64,000 bases of DNA from an uncultured Dysgonomonas sp. (GCA_945273835.1 CALYPL010000004.1:1-64000), one strand, 5' to 3'; positions 1 through 9,585 are shown, counted from the first letter of the stretch. Notes: a model not told the origin generated them from the letters alone. Translations and numbers: made by a program.

Positions 1-32
1 AATATCAGCAATAAATATATTCTTCTTTTCAT
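1..32 (-). CDS. Start of a third gene in the secreted-protein operon (partial)
   Basis: Only the first ten codons are inside the window. On the minus strand an ATG at 32 reads MKRRIYLLLI, a basic start followed by a hydrophobic run, as in a signal peptide or membrane anchor. It begins 9 bases after the stop of the fibronectin-III-type gene on the same strand, so it is probably the next gene of that operon. It is too short for the ORF track. Its function cannot be judged. Confidence 0.55.
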   Translation of the reverse strand, partial: MKRRIYLLLI

Positions 33-41
33 GTTTGTGTT

Positions 42-2120
42 TTAATAATCTACAGTGATTGTTTTAGGTTTAGAAACCCCATCTGCTTGCGTTGTGAATT
101 GAATTGTGTACGAATATTTGGTATTTGGCGTAACAATTCTATCTATAAAATAAGTTTGTGTATTATCTAATTCTTTCAATAATGTATATCTGCCATCATC
201 CTGAGCTTTATATATTTTGTATGTTACAGCTTTTGGATGCTTATTCCAAGACAGCTCGATGCTATTGCTTTGATAATTTGTATAAGCGTTAAATCCTTTT
301 ATTATATTAATCTCGGTATTGGAAACGGATATGTATAAAGCCTGTGGTGAAAATGTTTTCTTGCCTCTAATTGAATCTTCCGCTATTAATGAATATCTAT
401 AATTACCTGATTGAGGTACTTCATCTGTAAATGATGTTATTTTATTGTTTCCTATAAATACGGTTTTATTATATTTTGGATATTCAGCCGAAGTCCTGAC
501 TAAATAATATTTGATGTAATTACGTTTAACATCTGCCAACCAATTTAATGTAACTGTTCCATCATTATTTATATTATAATCTGTGAAAACAGGATCTAAG
601 GGTTTAAAGTTAGCAGGTTTCAAAATTTCTACATCTTCGGATAGAGCTGATTCATTATACCGCTTATCGATTGCTGATATGGCATAATAAACTTTACGAT
701 TACCTAATGTGAGAGATAGTGTATCTGTATATCGATTTTGTATTATGATATCAGATGAAACGGAAGATTTTTCGCCATCTTTAGTAAAAGATCGCAACAG
801 ACGATAGCCTTGCAAGTCGTCTTCGGTATTGGCATTCCATGTTAAAGTAGCCACACCAACAGAATCTATTTCGACCGCTAATCCTTGTGGAATAGCTGGC
901 GGAATAGAGTCAATTTGTTGAAGTATGAATGGAAATGACTCGCTTTTCGCCCCGACTTTGTTTATAGCCTGCAATTTTATATAGACTTTTGTTTCATTGA
1001 GGTCTAAATCAATCTGTCGTGCTGATACCTGTATTTCGTCTAATGCTATAAGATAATCACCATCGATATCGGAAGATTTAACTATACAAAATTTCTCGAT
1101 AAGATTAACGTCTTCGCAATCGAACTCCCAAAATATACGTGCTTTGTTTTCTGCAAAAAAATCTCCACCGGAAATGTGAGGCATACAAGTTATTGTTTTC
1201 GATCCTTGTCCATGCACTTCGTCAGATAAAGGTCCTTCTTCATTAAAACTTGTTATTCCTTTGATTCTATAGGTGTAGGTCTCTTCATTATTAATTAATG
1301 AATCAGTATAAAATATCTCCGTCATTTTCATATCTAATGCAGTGACGGGCAAGTCGGTTATTGTGCGATATTGGGGTTCTGATGTAGATTTTCTTTCTAT
1401 ATGATATGAATGGTAAGTATTTGATAGTAAAGAGTAATTCCACGAAAGCATTGCGGAACGATCACCAAAAACAGCTGTTAAACCAATTGGTTTCTGCAAT
1501 TCTACCCTATCCTTCAGCCCAATATAAACGGCAGCTGTATCGCCAATTATCGCCTGAGGTCGGTTAAGGATGATACGATAAAGATATCTTTCATTTTCTT
1601 TTACAGTGGTATCGGTATACGCCCAGCCTGCGAGTATTGCCGCATCGTAATCATACTCAGCCATAAAAACCGATGTACTGAAACGTTGTTCCAACTCATT
1701 TGCCTGATTGATTATATCGCCTATGTCCCCGCTTCGTGCGTTCAACTCAAAATCTTCGCCATAAAATGCTTGTGCAATTACTGCTGCATAATCGGACTGG
1801 TTTACAATGGTCTCCCAATCGGCAAGTGGAGCGGGACGAAATGTTTGCGAAATAAGTTTTTTGCCGGGTGTTTGTTGCCATTGTTCATCAACTGACATTG
1901 TATATCGTTCGACTGTATATCCATATTTCCGCCCTTCTACCCACGCTTTCGGGTTTGCCGGAGACCAACGCAATTTTATACGATTGTCAGCCGAGACCGT
2001 CCCTTTTGCTTTTAGGTTTTCTCTTTGATTTTCGTATGTTTGTCCTATTAGAGCTATCGGCAAAAGAAAGATATTAACCAGCAGCATCAGTTTATATATA
2101 ATGTTATTTCTTTTTTCCAT
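42..2120 (-). CDS. Secreted protein with several fibronectin type III-like domains
   Basis: The 692-aa product starts with a signal peptide (MEKRNNIIYKLMLLVNIFLL, probably cut after IALIGQ). The rest is a string of beta-sandwich units with the Fn3 pattern of a Trp in strand B (LSWN, LTWN, LNW, ELSWN) and later YxIxR/YxLxR/YKIYKA strands. They lie roughly at residues 207-300, 405-500, 505-600 and 605-690, and a fifth, more divergent unit may lie near 38-75. No catalytic motif, lipobox or type IX C-terminal domain is visible. The start ATG shares one base with the stop of the preceding giant gene (TAATG), so the two are almost certainly translationally coupled and work together outside the inner membrane. 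Such domains usually hold or bind proteins or glycans; the exact role is unknown. Confidence 0.75.
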   Translation of the reverse strand: MEKRNNIIYKLMLLVNIFLLPIALIGQTYENQRENLKAKGTVSADNRIKLRWSPANPKAWVEGRKYGYTVERYTMSVDEQWQQTPGKKLISQTFRPAPLADWETIVNQSDYAAVIAQAFYGEDFELNARSGDIGDIINQANELEQRFSTSVFMAEYDYDAAILAGWAYTDTTVKENERYLYRIILNRPQAIIGDTAAVYIGLKDRVELQKPIGLTAVFGDRSAMLSWNYSLLSNTYHSYHIERKSTSEPQYRTITDLPVTALDMKMTEIFYTDSLINNEETYTYRIKGITSFNEEGPLSDEVHGQGSKTITCMPHISGGDFFAENKARIFWEFDCEDVNLIEKFCIVKSSDIDGDYLIALDEIQVSARQIDLDLNETKVYIKLQAINKVGAKSESFPFILQQIDSIPPAIPQGLAVEIDSVGVATLTWNANTEDDLQGYRLLRSFTKDGEKSSVSSDIIIQNRYTDTLSLTLGNRKVYYAISAIDKRYNESALSEDVEILKPANFKPLDPVFTDYNINNDGTVTLNWLADVKRNYIKYYLVRTSAEYPKYNKTVFIGNNKITSFTDEVPQSGNYRYSLIAEDSIRGKKTFSPQALYISVSNTEINIIKGFNAYTNYQSNSIELSWNKHPKAVTYKIYKAQDDGRYTLLKELDNTQTYFIDRIVTPNTKYSYTIQFTTQADGVSKPKTITVDY

Positions 2121-5100
2121 TACTTTCTCCAGTCAATTGTATTAGAATAATCTATCCATATGCTTGTTCCTTGTTCTCCACCCGGAAGTGTATATTTGTA
2201 ATGTGTCTTATAATCTCCTTGACGCATAAACAGGAACGGTTTAGTCATTAATGGCATTAACGGTTGCAAATCGTATCCTTTATCGAATGAATTGACTGCT
2301 TTGGTTCGCAATTCGTAAAAGTCCTGATTATAATAGTAAGGTAGTTCATATACATGTGGAAGCATTTTCAACAGTAAGGTATTGGATGTGCCTGAACTTA
2401 TCATATTTAAATATCCCTCATATAATGGAAATGCTTTTGTTGGCGGAACACCATAAATATTGACATCTCTGTCTGTTATTTTAATATCTCCAATAGGATA
2501 CCAATTGTAAACTATAGGTGCTATATCTTCTGTATAATATTTATTGTCTAAGGATGCTTCGACTGAAACAAGTGGCACATTTTCTGTATAGTCGGTTCCT
2601 ACTAATTCAGGTAAATCAAACAACTCATAATTGTCTTTTGTACCGAGCAACAACGATCGTACTTCTGAATTGACATAGCGTGAACCTGTTTCTAAATGTA
2701 ATGAAGTCATTTTTTGTTCGAATGTATTGAACTGACTTGACCTGAAAGAGTATTTTAATACTTCAAGACTTCCGTCTTGCATTATCTGTTGTGCTGCCTG
2801 TTGTGTATAGTCGACTGTAAAACTTTCACCATCTTCATCAGTCAGCGAACTTGTTTTTGTTGTAGTTGTTGGTACTGTTGGTGTATTTATACCTGCAGTC
2901 GCAGCAAATGAGAGTTTATAAGCTGTTTTATTATTTACCGACGGTATTGTATAATTCAAGCGGGAATTTTCTGAATCGTAAAGGAATCTGCTTGAGAATT
3001 CATCTCCATACTTGTCTGTCAGAATAGCTTTATACACAAAGTTTGTAGGGAACAAATAGGTTTGTCCTTTTTTTAATTGTACATATCCTTCTGAGGTTTC
3101 TCCCTTGAAATAATTTTTTTGATCTATTATAGGATAGCAATATTGGATATTTGTCAAAGGAATGTAATTTGGCGCACCTCCGGTTTTGAAGTTAGCAACT
3201 CTTGATTCTCGGGCGGCTTTACCATCTTGTAGAACAAGCTCCCAACGGCCATTTTTATATTCTTGGAAATTGACTGATACCGAAACTTTAAGGTCAATGT
3301 TTGGAGGTAATATTTCTTTTGATTCGAATGTAACGACATCATATTGATTGTTCCATTTAATCTTACCCTTAATCTCATTTCCCTGCATATCTACGATATG
3401 GAATTTCTCAAGTTCAATACGATAAGTTTTTGTATTGCCATCTTCATCTTCAATATCAAATGGTTCTCCGACCGACATATTGAAAGTTGCTTGTGGCGAA
3501 ATGAACACATCTACATCCGTCTCTTTATCTATTGGGCTCAGATCTGAAATTATAGGCATTTCCAAAGGCGAGTAGTCACCATCTAAACGAACTAATTTAC
3601 AGTTGTTACCAAAGCTCATTTTCATCTTCATGTTTCCCTTGACAAGTCCGCCTAACACATTGAACTGTACACCTAAATACCCGCCTATCCATGTTGGGTT
3701 GGGAACACGGGCTTGTAACATGGCTGCTGCTCCTCCTTTGATTATCGGAATACGTTTTTTTATGAACAGCAATTTTATCCTAACTCCTAATTCTCCCTGT
3801 AAATAAGCATAACATTGTCCGTTGGCATACCATCCGTCAAGTCCAACCGGCTTATTACGTCCTTCACAAGCATAATTACTCATATCTGTAAGCATTACAT
3901 CGAATCCCGTACCTGCCATAAATCGGGCGTAAAGAATCAGAAACGACAGGTTACCTGTGTCAAATGACATGCGGGATCCAAATGCAACACCCTTGCCTAA
4001 TTCTATATTTTTAGGGTATTTCATATAGTCTGCCTGAAGTTCATTAATATGTAATATTTTTAATACTTCTTTCGGTGGTGCTTGGGGCTTTTCAAGTTTA
4101 TCGCCCAACATAAAGTATGATTGGGTTTTCAATGACAGAGGTCCTAATCCTAATTTCAAGCCGATTGGATTATCCGGTGTACCTAAATGAATGTACCAAC
4201 TTTGTGGGGAGCAGTGCAACTTTGCCCAACCGGCTTCGTCATTCTTCCCTGTCCCCTGTAAGAAATTACCGGGTGTGCTTACCATGACCCTAAAATCGGC
4301 ATCGAATGTTTTTGTCGGGTAATCGTAATCCATCAACATATAAGCTCTCACTCCGGCTTTAAAATCGGCATCCGGCAAGAGGTTTCTGACAATATCCGAA
4401 CCTGATAGATTTTGCGGCAAGTCAGCTATATAACTATTTGATATACTTTTCTTTTTTGTTTGTGCCTGTGCATACATCCTGTCGAGTTTGCCAAGCTTGC
4501 CATTCATGTCGATTCCCTTCATGAACTCTGCAGTTCCATAGAATTTTATATTTTTAATGCCTCCTGCTGACAAGAAATTCATCTCAAACAAAGCATCTCC
4601 GCTTACAGCAATCTTCGATCCAATAAAATAGGATACTCCTGCTTTAACACCTAATGAGGATTTGTTATCGGGTGCATAAGCTTCTATGCCTGTTTTACCT
4701 GTCGAAGACATACGATAATATGCACCTCCCGTGAATCCATTTAAGGAAACAGGTCCAATTGGAACTCCTATTCCGGAAAATAGCGCCTTGCCTTCTACAT
4801 ACCAGTAACGAAAATCTTTGCTACCAAAAACCGATGTGACTTTCACTTTCATGGCGTCGGACAATGCATCGAAAGTGGCATCTATTTCTCCTCCGAAATA
4901 ATTACCGTATATTGGATGATCTTTTTGAATGGCTATTTCTCCATTTAAGCTAAATCCTGCCATCCGAACATTATCAAGACGGATTCCATCCATCTCCAAT
5001 CCTTTGAATTGCCATGCTGTTCCCGTATATTCTGATAATAGCTTGAGCCGGGATTTTGCCGATATTTTATCTTTCATCAAATTGATTTTTAAATCAAAAC

Positions 5101-6529
5101 CCAAAGCTGCTTTATCATCTTTGGTATGAAAATAAAAGTCACTTATGGTTATCGGGAAATTATGTATTTTCACTTCGCCTCCGTATTCCATTGTTTCAAC
5201 TGAAAAGAGTGGTGCTTCTGTTGCAATAGTCAAACGGCTGAAAGTTATTTCTTCCATTTTCAGACCGTCCACATCTAAGCTCATCGACCCGTTCAGTACT
5301 AATTTTGGTTTAAATTTATTGTTGGATAATGTCATTTGCAGATACGATGACGGATCCAGATTTAATTTGGCATCGCCAAAAAGGCTGAAATTCATTTCTT
5401 CTCCGATATCGACTTTGAAAAAATATTCATTATTCGATATCATCGCTTCATATTTTTTATTCTGTGTTTTTTCTGATATAGGCAGACTTATTTCTCCACC
5501 AAAACCAAAGCCTTTTATATTATTTGCCAAAAGCGCCAGACTAAAATCATTTACTGAAAATGCCCATCCTCCTGCATCACCGTTTTCGAGATCAAGCACA
5601 TTTCGGGCTCTAATGGACCCCGTAATTCCGTTCTCGTCAATTATAAGATTTGAAGCCCCTATTTCTATTTGTTCGTTTTGATTTTTATTTTTGAATTGGG
5701 GCGGAAGGGTCAGGGTAAATTCATCGACATAAATTCCCCGCCATAGATTAAGATCGGGCAATGTCATGTATTTACTGATATATTCTGTATCCGGATTGAA
5801 TAGGGTTGGATTGTGCACATCGCTGAAATCAAATGTGGCATTTTTCAGATTGAATATGAAACCATCCGCACCTTTAATTTCCATCGGGGGAAACGATACT
5901 TGGACAAGTAAATCATTCCAGTCTGTTATAATTGTTCTGAATGTACTTTTTACTGGGGTATTGCTCTTATCGGCCAAACTGAATGTATTCTGGTTCAGAA
6001 CTATTTCTGCATCGAGTGCGAGTTCTATAAAGTTACCGTTGCAATCAAGTGAAATATATGTATCTGAAATTCCGTTTCCTGTTTTACTATCAAAACCTCC
6101 CTTCAGGATAATGTTTCCCATATTGCCTACCGACAAAGATATATCACTGAGTAGTGCGAGTTTAACATCTCCAACCAAATCTCCTGAATATGTTATTTTA
6201 ACATCTTTAGCACCAAATATCAAGACTTTGTTTTGTTGGGGGACTGTCATTTTCAAGAACAACGTAGCTTCTCCATACTGGTTGCCGAACTTTATGTTTG
6301 ATAGAGCTATTGTGAATGGAATATTACCGATATTCTTTTTCACTCCTATCGGTAAATTATAAGAATTGTTTTCACCTGTACCTATATTCAGACTTTCAAC
6401 AAATCTGTTTTGTGATTCGATAATTGCAAAGTCATCGTATGCTTTATGGCTCTCATAATCAGTTTGGGAATAACTATTAAGTATACTTAATACAAATACT
6501 ATTATGATAAGTATTGGCTTTACCGTCAT
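2120..6529 (-). CDS. Giant secreted beta-rich protein of unknown function (1469 aa)
   Basis: I do not recognise a characterised family. A short hydrophobic N-terminus ending SILNSYSQ looks like a Sec signal peptide. Residues about 30-980 are dominated by alternating polar/hydrophobic strands with many Gly and Asn turns, suggesting a long repetitive beta structure. Residues about 990-1120 resemble a bacterial Ig-like (SbsA/Big_5 type) domain, beginning near PIISDLSPIDKETDVDV and including DGNTKTYRIEL. The last 350 residues are another unclassified region. No enzyme motif, lipobox or sorting domain is seen. The gene is the first of an operon with an Fn3-type protein (1-base overlap). A surface or periplasmic structural or adhesive role is inference only. 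Confidence 0.7.
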   Translation of the reverse strand: MTVKPILIIIVFVLSILNSYSQTDYESHKAYDDFAIIESQNRFVESLNIGTGENNSYNLPIGVKKNIGNIPFTIALSNIKFGNQYGEATLFLKMTVPQQNKVLIFGAKDVKITYSGDLVGDVKLALLSDISLSVGNMGNIILKGGFDSKTGNGISDTYISLDCNGNFIELALDAEIVLNQNTFSLADKSNTPVKSTFRTIITDWNDLLVQVSFPPMEIKGADGFIFNLKNATFDFSDVHNPTLFNPDTEYISKYMTLPDLNLWRGIYVDEFTLTLPPQFKNKNQNEQIEIGASNLIIDENGITGSIRARNVLDLENGDAGGWAFSVNDFSLALLANNIKGFGFGGEISLPISEKTQNKKYEAMISNNEYFFKVDIGEEMNFSLFGDAKLNLDPSSYLQMTLSNNKFKPKLVLNGSMSLDVDGLKMEEITFSRLTIATEAPLFSVETMEYGGEVKIHNFPITISDFYFHTKDDKAALGFDLKINLMKDKISAKSRLKLLSEYTGTAWQFKGLEMDGIRLDNVRMAGFSLNGEIAIQKDHPIYGNYFGGEIDATFDALSDAMKVKVTSVFGSKDFRYWYVEGKALFSGIGVPIGPVSLNGFTGGAYYRMSSTGKTGIEAYAPDNKSSLGVKAGVSYFIGSKIAVSGDALFEMNFLSAGGIKNIKFYGTAEFMKGIDMNGKLGKLDRMYAQAQTKKKSISNSYIADLPQNLSGSDIVRNLLPDADFKAGVRAYMLMDYDYPTKTFDADFRVMVSTPGNFLQGTGKNDEAGWAKLHCSPQSWYIHLGTPDNPIGLKLGLGPLSLKTQSYFMLGDKLEKPQAPPKEVLKILHINELQADYMKYPKNIELGKGVAFGSRMSFDTGNLSFLILYARFMAGTGFDVMLTDMSNYACEGRNKPVGLDGWYANGQCYAYLQGELGVRIKLLFIKKRIPIIKGGAAAMLQARVPNPTWIGGYLGVQFNVLGGLVKGNMKMKMSFGNNCKLVRLDGDYSPLEMPIISDLSPIDKETDVDVFISPQATFNMSVGEPFDIEDEDGNTKTYRIELEKFHIVDMQGNEIKGKIKWNNQYDVVTFESKEILPPNIDLKVSVSVNFQEYKNGRWELVLQDGKAARESRVANFKTGGAPNYIPLTNIQYCYPIIDQKNYFKGETSEGYVQLKKGQTYLFPTNFVYKAILTDKYGDEFSSRFLYDSENSRLNYTIPSVNNKTAYKLSFAATAGINTPTVPTTTTKTSSLTDEDGESFTVDYTQQAAQQIMQDGSLEVLKYSFRSSQFNTFEQKMTSLHLETGSRYVNSEVRSLLLGTKDNYELFDLPELVGTDYTENVPLVSVEASLDNKYYTEDIAPIVYNWYPIGDIKITDRDVNIYGVPPTKAFPLYEGYLNMISSGTSNTLLLKMLPHVYELPYYYNQDFYELRTKAVNSFDKGYDLQPLMPLMTKPFLFMRQGDYKTHYKYTLPGGEQGTSIWIDYSNTIDWRK

Positions 6530-6560
6530 ATCTTTGTATAGTTTGTGTTAAAATGTCATT

Positions 6561-6574
6561 CAGCTTTTCAGCTG
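6561..6574 (-). other. Small leader hairpin ahead of the giant gene
   Basis: On the minus strand CAGCT-GAAA-AGCTG folds into a five-pair stem closed by a GAAA (GNRA) tetraloop. It lies in the predicted leader of the 1469-aa gene, about 30 bases before the ATG. It may only stabilise the message; it has no U-tract and is not a terminator. Confidence 0.35.
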
Positions 6575-6607
6575 TGTTTTTTTAAAATTTATGTTATTAT
6601 ACGTTAA

Positions 6608-6615
6608 CAAAGATA
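6608..6615 (-). promoter_or_regulatory. Promoter -7 box for the giant secreted-protein operon
   Basis: The minus strand reads TATCTTTG, an exact match to the Bacteroides -7 element TAnnTTTG. No clean TTTG is seen at the -33 spacing. Transcription would begin near 6600, giving a leader of about 70 bases. The remainder of the 6530-6875 gap is A/T-rich and holds only the leader hairpin and the terminator of the next gene. Confidence 0.5.
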
Positions 6616-6748
6616 GTATTTAAAATTAAAAATTAACATATTTAATTTATTATGTTAATAAATACTTTTTCTGGATTTTACATAAAATATTTATTCTAAG
6701 AATTATGATGCGTACTATTTTTTATCGGTTGATTTTATTCATTAATAA

Positions 6749-6776
6749 AAAAGAGAGTTCTCACGAACTCTCTTTT
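6749..6776 (-). terminator. Intrinsic terminator after the NigD-like gene
   Basis: A perfect 12-bp inverted repeat (AAAAGAGAGTTC / GAACTCTCTTTT) with a 4-base loop is followed on the minus strand by a T-rich run. It lies downstream of the NigD-like gene and separates it from the secreted-protein operon. Confidence 0.85.
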
Positions 6777-6875
6777 ACAAAAAGGAAATCAAAAAGAATA
6801 TCAATAAATATTCTGGGTATGTATTTTTAAATAGAGATTATATTGAACCATATTGTAGATTATCGAATTTTATGC

Positions 6876-7592
6876 CTAATGTATCTGATCGGAATATCGG
6901 TATTCGATAAGCTTAGTTTTAGTTTCGCCGGCAACCAAATCTTTCCAAGAGATTTCAAATTTAATAGTTCCGCTTTGATTTTTTTTAAACGCTCTTAAAT
7001 CGAAGCTGACATAATTATCTATTCGGTTATATTCATTATCGCCCATCTTATTGTGCCTGAACTCAAGCTTAACCACATCATTCGTGTTAATTTGTTCTAA
7101 TGGTGTTGCCGAAACAAGATTTACAAGATGCTGTATATTGTTAGTGCCACTTTTCACTCCAAACTGAAAATTAAGGTAGCCATCACTTTCCCATATCGTA
7201 AATATCTTAACTCGATCGTTACCAATACTGTCTTGTTTTTGTCTATTTTCAGCAGGTATATATACCGGATGCTTAGTTAAAACGTCGTATATCCGATAGA
7301 GGCTAATATAATATTCTCCTGAATGTAAATCATTTACATTAATACTATTATTTCCGTCTAAAATGGAAAAATCAATTATAGCCCTTGAATATTTCGTTTT
7401 ATACTTCAGAGGAGTTCTTAGCTTAAACACAGTATTATCATTATATATGAATTTTGAAATGGAATCGGATTTAAAATTATCAACCGTAACTATATACCGC
7501 ATGAATCCGTCAAGCGACTTATCATCATCGTTGCAAGATACTAATCCTACAATACTGAACAGAATGCTTAACGCTAATTTCAAAATTTTCAT
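6876..7592 (-). CDS. NigD-like lipoprotein
   Basis: The 238-aa protein has a lipoprotein signal with lipobox LVSC followed by NDDD, typical of Bacteroidetes lipoproteins. The body shows the two-part NigD-like layout. An N-terminal OB-like region (about 30-110) contains the 'GEYYISLYRIYDVLTK' stretch. The C-terminal beta domain (about 120-235) has the family hallmark LEFRHNKMGDNEYNR followed by YVSFDL. NigD was named from a bacteriocin-linked locus in Bacteroides fragilis, but most family members have no known function. No nigC or bacteriocin genes are adjacent, and the gene appears monocistronic. Family assignment is from motif recall. Confidence 0.8.
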   Translation of the reverse strand: MKILKLALSILFSIVGLVSCNDDDKSLDGFMRYIVTVDNFKSDSISKFIYNDNTVFKLRTPLKYKTKYSRAIIDFSILDGNNSINVNDLHSGEYYISLYRIYDVLTKHPVYIPAENRQKQDSIGNDRVKIFTIWESDGYLNFQFGVKSGTNNIQHLVNLVSATPLEQINTNDVVKLEFRHNKMGDNEYNRIDNYVSFDLRAFKKNQSGTIKFEISWKDLVAGETKTKLIEYRYSDQIH

Positions 7593-7671
7593 ATTTCAAG
7601 ATCAGAATAACATATTTATCTAATTACTAATTAAAAGATGCAAAAGACAATGTTTTCGTTGCACATAAAAA

Positions 7672-7679
7672 CAAATATA
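7672..7679 (-). promoter_or_regulatory. Promoter -7 box for the NigD-like gene
   Basis: The minus strand reads TATATTTG, fitting TAnnTTTG, about 80 bases upstream of the NigD-like start. The -33 element is not clear. Confidence 0.4.
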
Positions 7680-7715
7680 TAAGTTAAAATTTATTAATAA
7701 AATAAAATTCCTATA

Positions 7716-8162
7716 TTATCTTCTATTATTTTTAAAAAAGTCTTTGAGTAATTGGCTGCATTCATTCTTTAGCACACCTTTCACAATTCGAGTTTTTGGA
7801 TGTAATAAATGAGGGGTATATAAAGAAAATCCACGTTTTTCATCTTCAGCTCCATAAACAATGGTAGATATTTGAGACCAAAAGAGTGCTCCCGCACACA
7901 TCACACAAGGTTCAAGTGTTACGTAAAGCGTACAGTCTACAAGATATTTGCCACCAAGCATATTAGCTGCAGCAGTTATAGCCTGTATCTCGGCATGAGC
8001 TGTCACATCTGTCAGTCTTTCAGTCAGATTATACCCACGAGCTATGATCTGCCCCTTACAAACTACAATTGCTCCAACCGGTATTTCATTCTCATCGAAA
8101 GCCTGTTGAGCCTCTTTCAATGCTTGGCGCATATAATACTCATCATTGATGATTGAGTTCAT
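7716..8162 (-). CDS. tadA: tRNA-specific adenosine-34 deaminase TadA
   Basis: TadA converts A34 to inosine in tRNA-Arg(ACG), allowing one tRNA to read CGU, CGC and CGA. The 148-aa length is normal. The zinc-binding cytidine-deaminase-like active site is complete: HAE at residues 56-58 (catalytic Glu58) and PCVMC with Cys86 and Cys89. The C-terminal helix with KTRIVKGVLKNE fits the family. Its ATG overlaps the stop of an upstream 71-aa gene by four bases (ATGA), so the pair is translationally coupled. Cytoplasmic, and usually essential. Confidence 0.95.
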   Translation of the reverse strand: MNSIINDEYYMRQALKEAQQAFDENEIPVGAIVVCKGQIIARGYNLTERLTDVTAHAEIQAITAAANMLGGKYLVDCTLYVTLEPCVMCAGALFWSQISTIVYGAEDEKRGFSLYTPHLLHPKTRIVKGVLKNECSQLLKDFFKNNRR

Positions 8163-8374
8163 CTGCGCATCTCGTTTTCGTCAAACAAAGTTGGATAATC
8201 CTGATCAAGGGATTTCAGGACGTGAGTAATAATTGTTTCTCTGAACCAACGGGAACGGTTTTCAATCTTATATTTTTTCATATAAGCGCTTATCACGGCA
8301 TATTCTTTTTCGTTGAGCGAAAAAGCCATGTGCTTCTGACGCAGACCGCACTGTTGTTTCTTATTCGGTTTCAT
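8159..8374 (-). CDS. Small ribbon-helix-helix-like protein coupled to tadA
   Basis: The 71-aa protein starts with a basic tail, then MAFSLNEKEYAVISAYMKKY, a strand plus helix, then a second helix around SRWFRETIITHVLKSL, with an acidic C-terminus. This resembles the strand-helix-helix layout of MobC/MetJ-type DNA-binding proteins, but that is a weak structural guess. It is believable as a gene because its TGA overlaps the tadA ATG by four bases and a TATTTTTG promoter-like box lies at 8380-8387, so close that the message would be almost leaderless. The function and any link to tRNA editing are unknown. Confidence 0.65.
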   Translation of the reverse strand: MKPNKKQQCGLRQKHMAFSLNEKEYAVISAYMKKYKIENRSRWFRETIITHVLKSLDQDYPTLFDENEMRR

Positions 8375-8496
8375 CGCTGCAAAAATAACTGATTTATGTG
8401 AATATAGAGCTATCCTTATTAAAGATTTATACTCATTTAAAAGCTAAAAAAGCGCATCTGAAGTTTATCTACGGCTTATAAGGTTTAAATTATAGT

Positions 8497-9585
8497 TCAA
8501 ACATTATTGTCATCAAACTTAAAATCAATCCTCAACTGAACGGGCATATTGGTAAAATCTGAGATTTCATCAATATTCTTAATACTTAATCCTAATAATC
8601 TTACTTTAGGACTTATGTCAACATCTTTAAGCAATTCTTTGCCCAATGTATAAAGTGTATCAAAATCTGTCACCGGTTCCGGTAAAGTTTTACTCCGGGT
8701 GATATTCTTAAAATCAGAAAATTTAACTTTCAATGTAACGGTGCGCCCCTTAAATTGTTTTTTAGAAATACGCTCAATCACTTCTTCAGCAATAGATGTC
8801 AATTCTCCCGACAATATGTCTAATGAATCATAATCTTCTTCAAAAGTCATTTCGGCTCCTATGGATTTACGTTCTCGATGAGCTTCAACCGCCCGATCAT
8901 CTATACCTCTCGCATTCTGATAATAAACTGAGCCCACCTTCCCAAAGGCCGAAATAAGCTCGACTTCAGATCGTTGTTTAAGATCAAGACCTGTCTTAAT
9001 ACCTAACTGGTGCATTCTTTTAGCGGTAACCTTCCCTACTCCGAAGAATCGTTCAACTTCGAGAGTTTCTATAAAGTACTCTGCGTCTTTGGGTTTAATC
9101 ACAAACAATCCGTTCGGTTTATTATAGTCGGATGCTATTTTAGCCAGAAACTTATTATAAGATACTCCTGCAGAAGCTGTAAGTCGAGTTTCTTCAAAAA
9201 TCCGTTGTTTGATTTCTTCAGCTATGATTGTGGCTGAAGGAATATTTTTAAAATTTTCGGTCACATCAAGAAATGCCTCATCAAGTGATAATGGTTCGAC
9301 AAGATCTGTATATTCATGAAAAATATCCATTATCTGTCGCGAAACGGATCGATAAACTTCAAAACGAGAACTGACAAATATAAGTTGAGGACATTTCCGA
9401 CGGGCAGTTACTGAAGGCATTGCTGAACGTATACCGTATTTTCTTGCCTCATAACTTGCTGCTGCAACAATTCCTCTTGGTCCATCGTAACCGACTGCCA
9501 AAGGTTTACCTCTGTATGCTTCATTGTCTCTCTGTTCAATGGAAGCGTAAAAGGCATCCATATCAATATGGATAATTTTCCTCAT
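8497..9585 (-). CDS. dinB: DNA polymerase IV (Y-family translesion polymerase)
   Basis: The product copies past damaged bases with low fidelity and no proofreading. The ORF-track start at 9615 is a TTG; the ATG at 9585 (MRKIIHIDMDAFYASIEQ) fits the family N-terminus exactly and gives 362 aa. The catalytic acidic residues are Asp8 in the DMDAFYAS motif and Asp102-Glu103 in LSLDEAFLDVT. The helix-hairpin-helix thumb (FFGVGKVTAKRMHQLGI) and a complete little-finger domain follow. The protein ends without the beta-clamp peptide typical of E. coli. It follows murI by about 20 bases and probably shares its transcript. No SOS (LexA) box was identified. Confidence 0.93.
   Translation of the reverse strand: MRKIIHIDMDAFYASIEQRDNEAYRGKPLAVGYDGPRGIVAAASYEARKYGIRSAMPSVTARRKCPQLIFVSSRFEVYRSVSRQIMDIFHEYTDLVEPLSLDEAFLDVTENFKNIPSATIIAEEIKQRIFEETRLTASAGVSYNKFLAKIASDYNKPNGLFVIKPKDAEYFIETLEVERFFGVGKVTAKRMHQLGIKTGLDLKQRSEVELISAFGKVGSVYYQNARGIDDRAVEAHRERKSIGAEMTFEEDYDSLDILSGELTSIAEEVIERISKKQFKGRTVTLKVKFSDFKNITRSKTLPEPVTDFDTLYTLGKELLKDVDISPKVRLLGLSIKNIDEISDFTNMPVQLRIDFKFDDNNV

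Noticed and set aside
5145-5681. 178-aa plus-strand ORF inside the giant gene
   Set aside because: It is a shadow of the minus-strand coding sequence, with no start context or recognisable motif. The same applies to the 198-aa ORF at 5766-6362.
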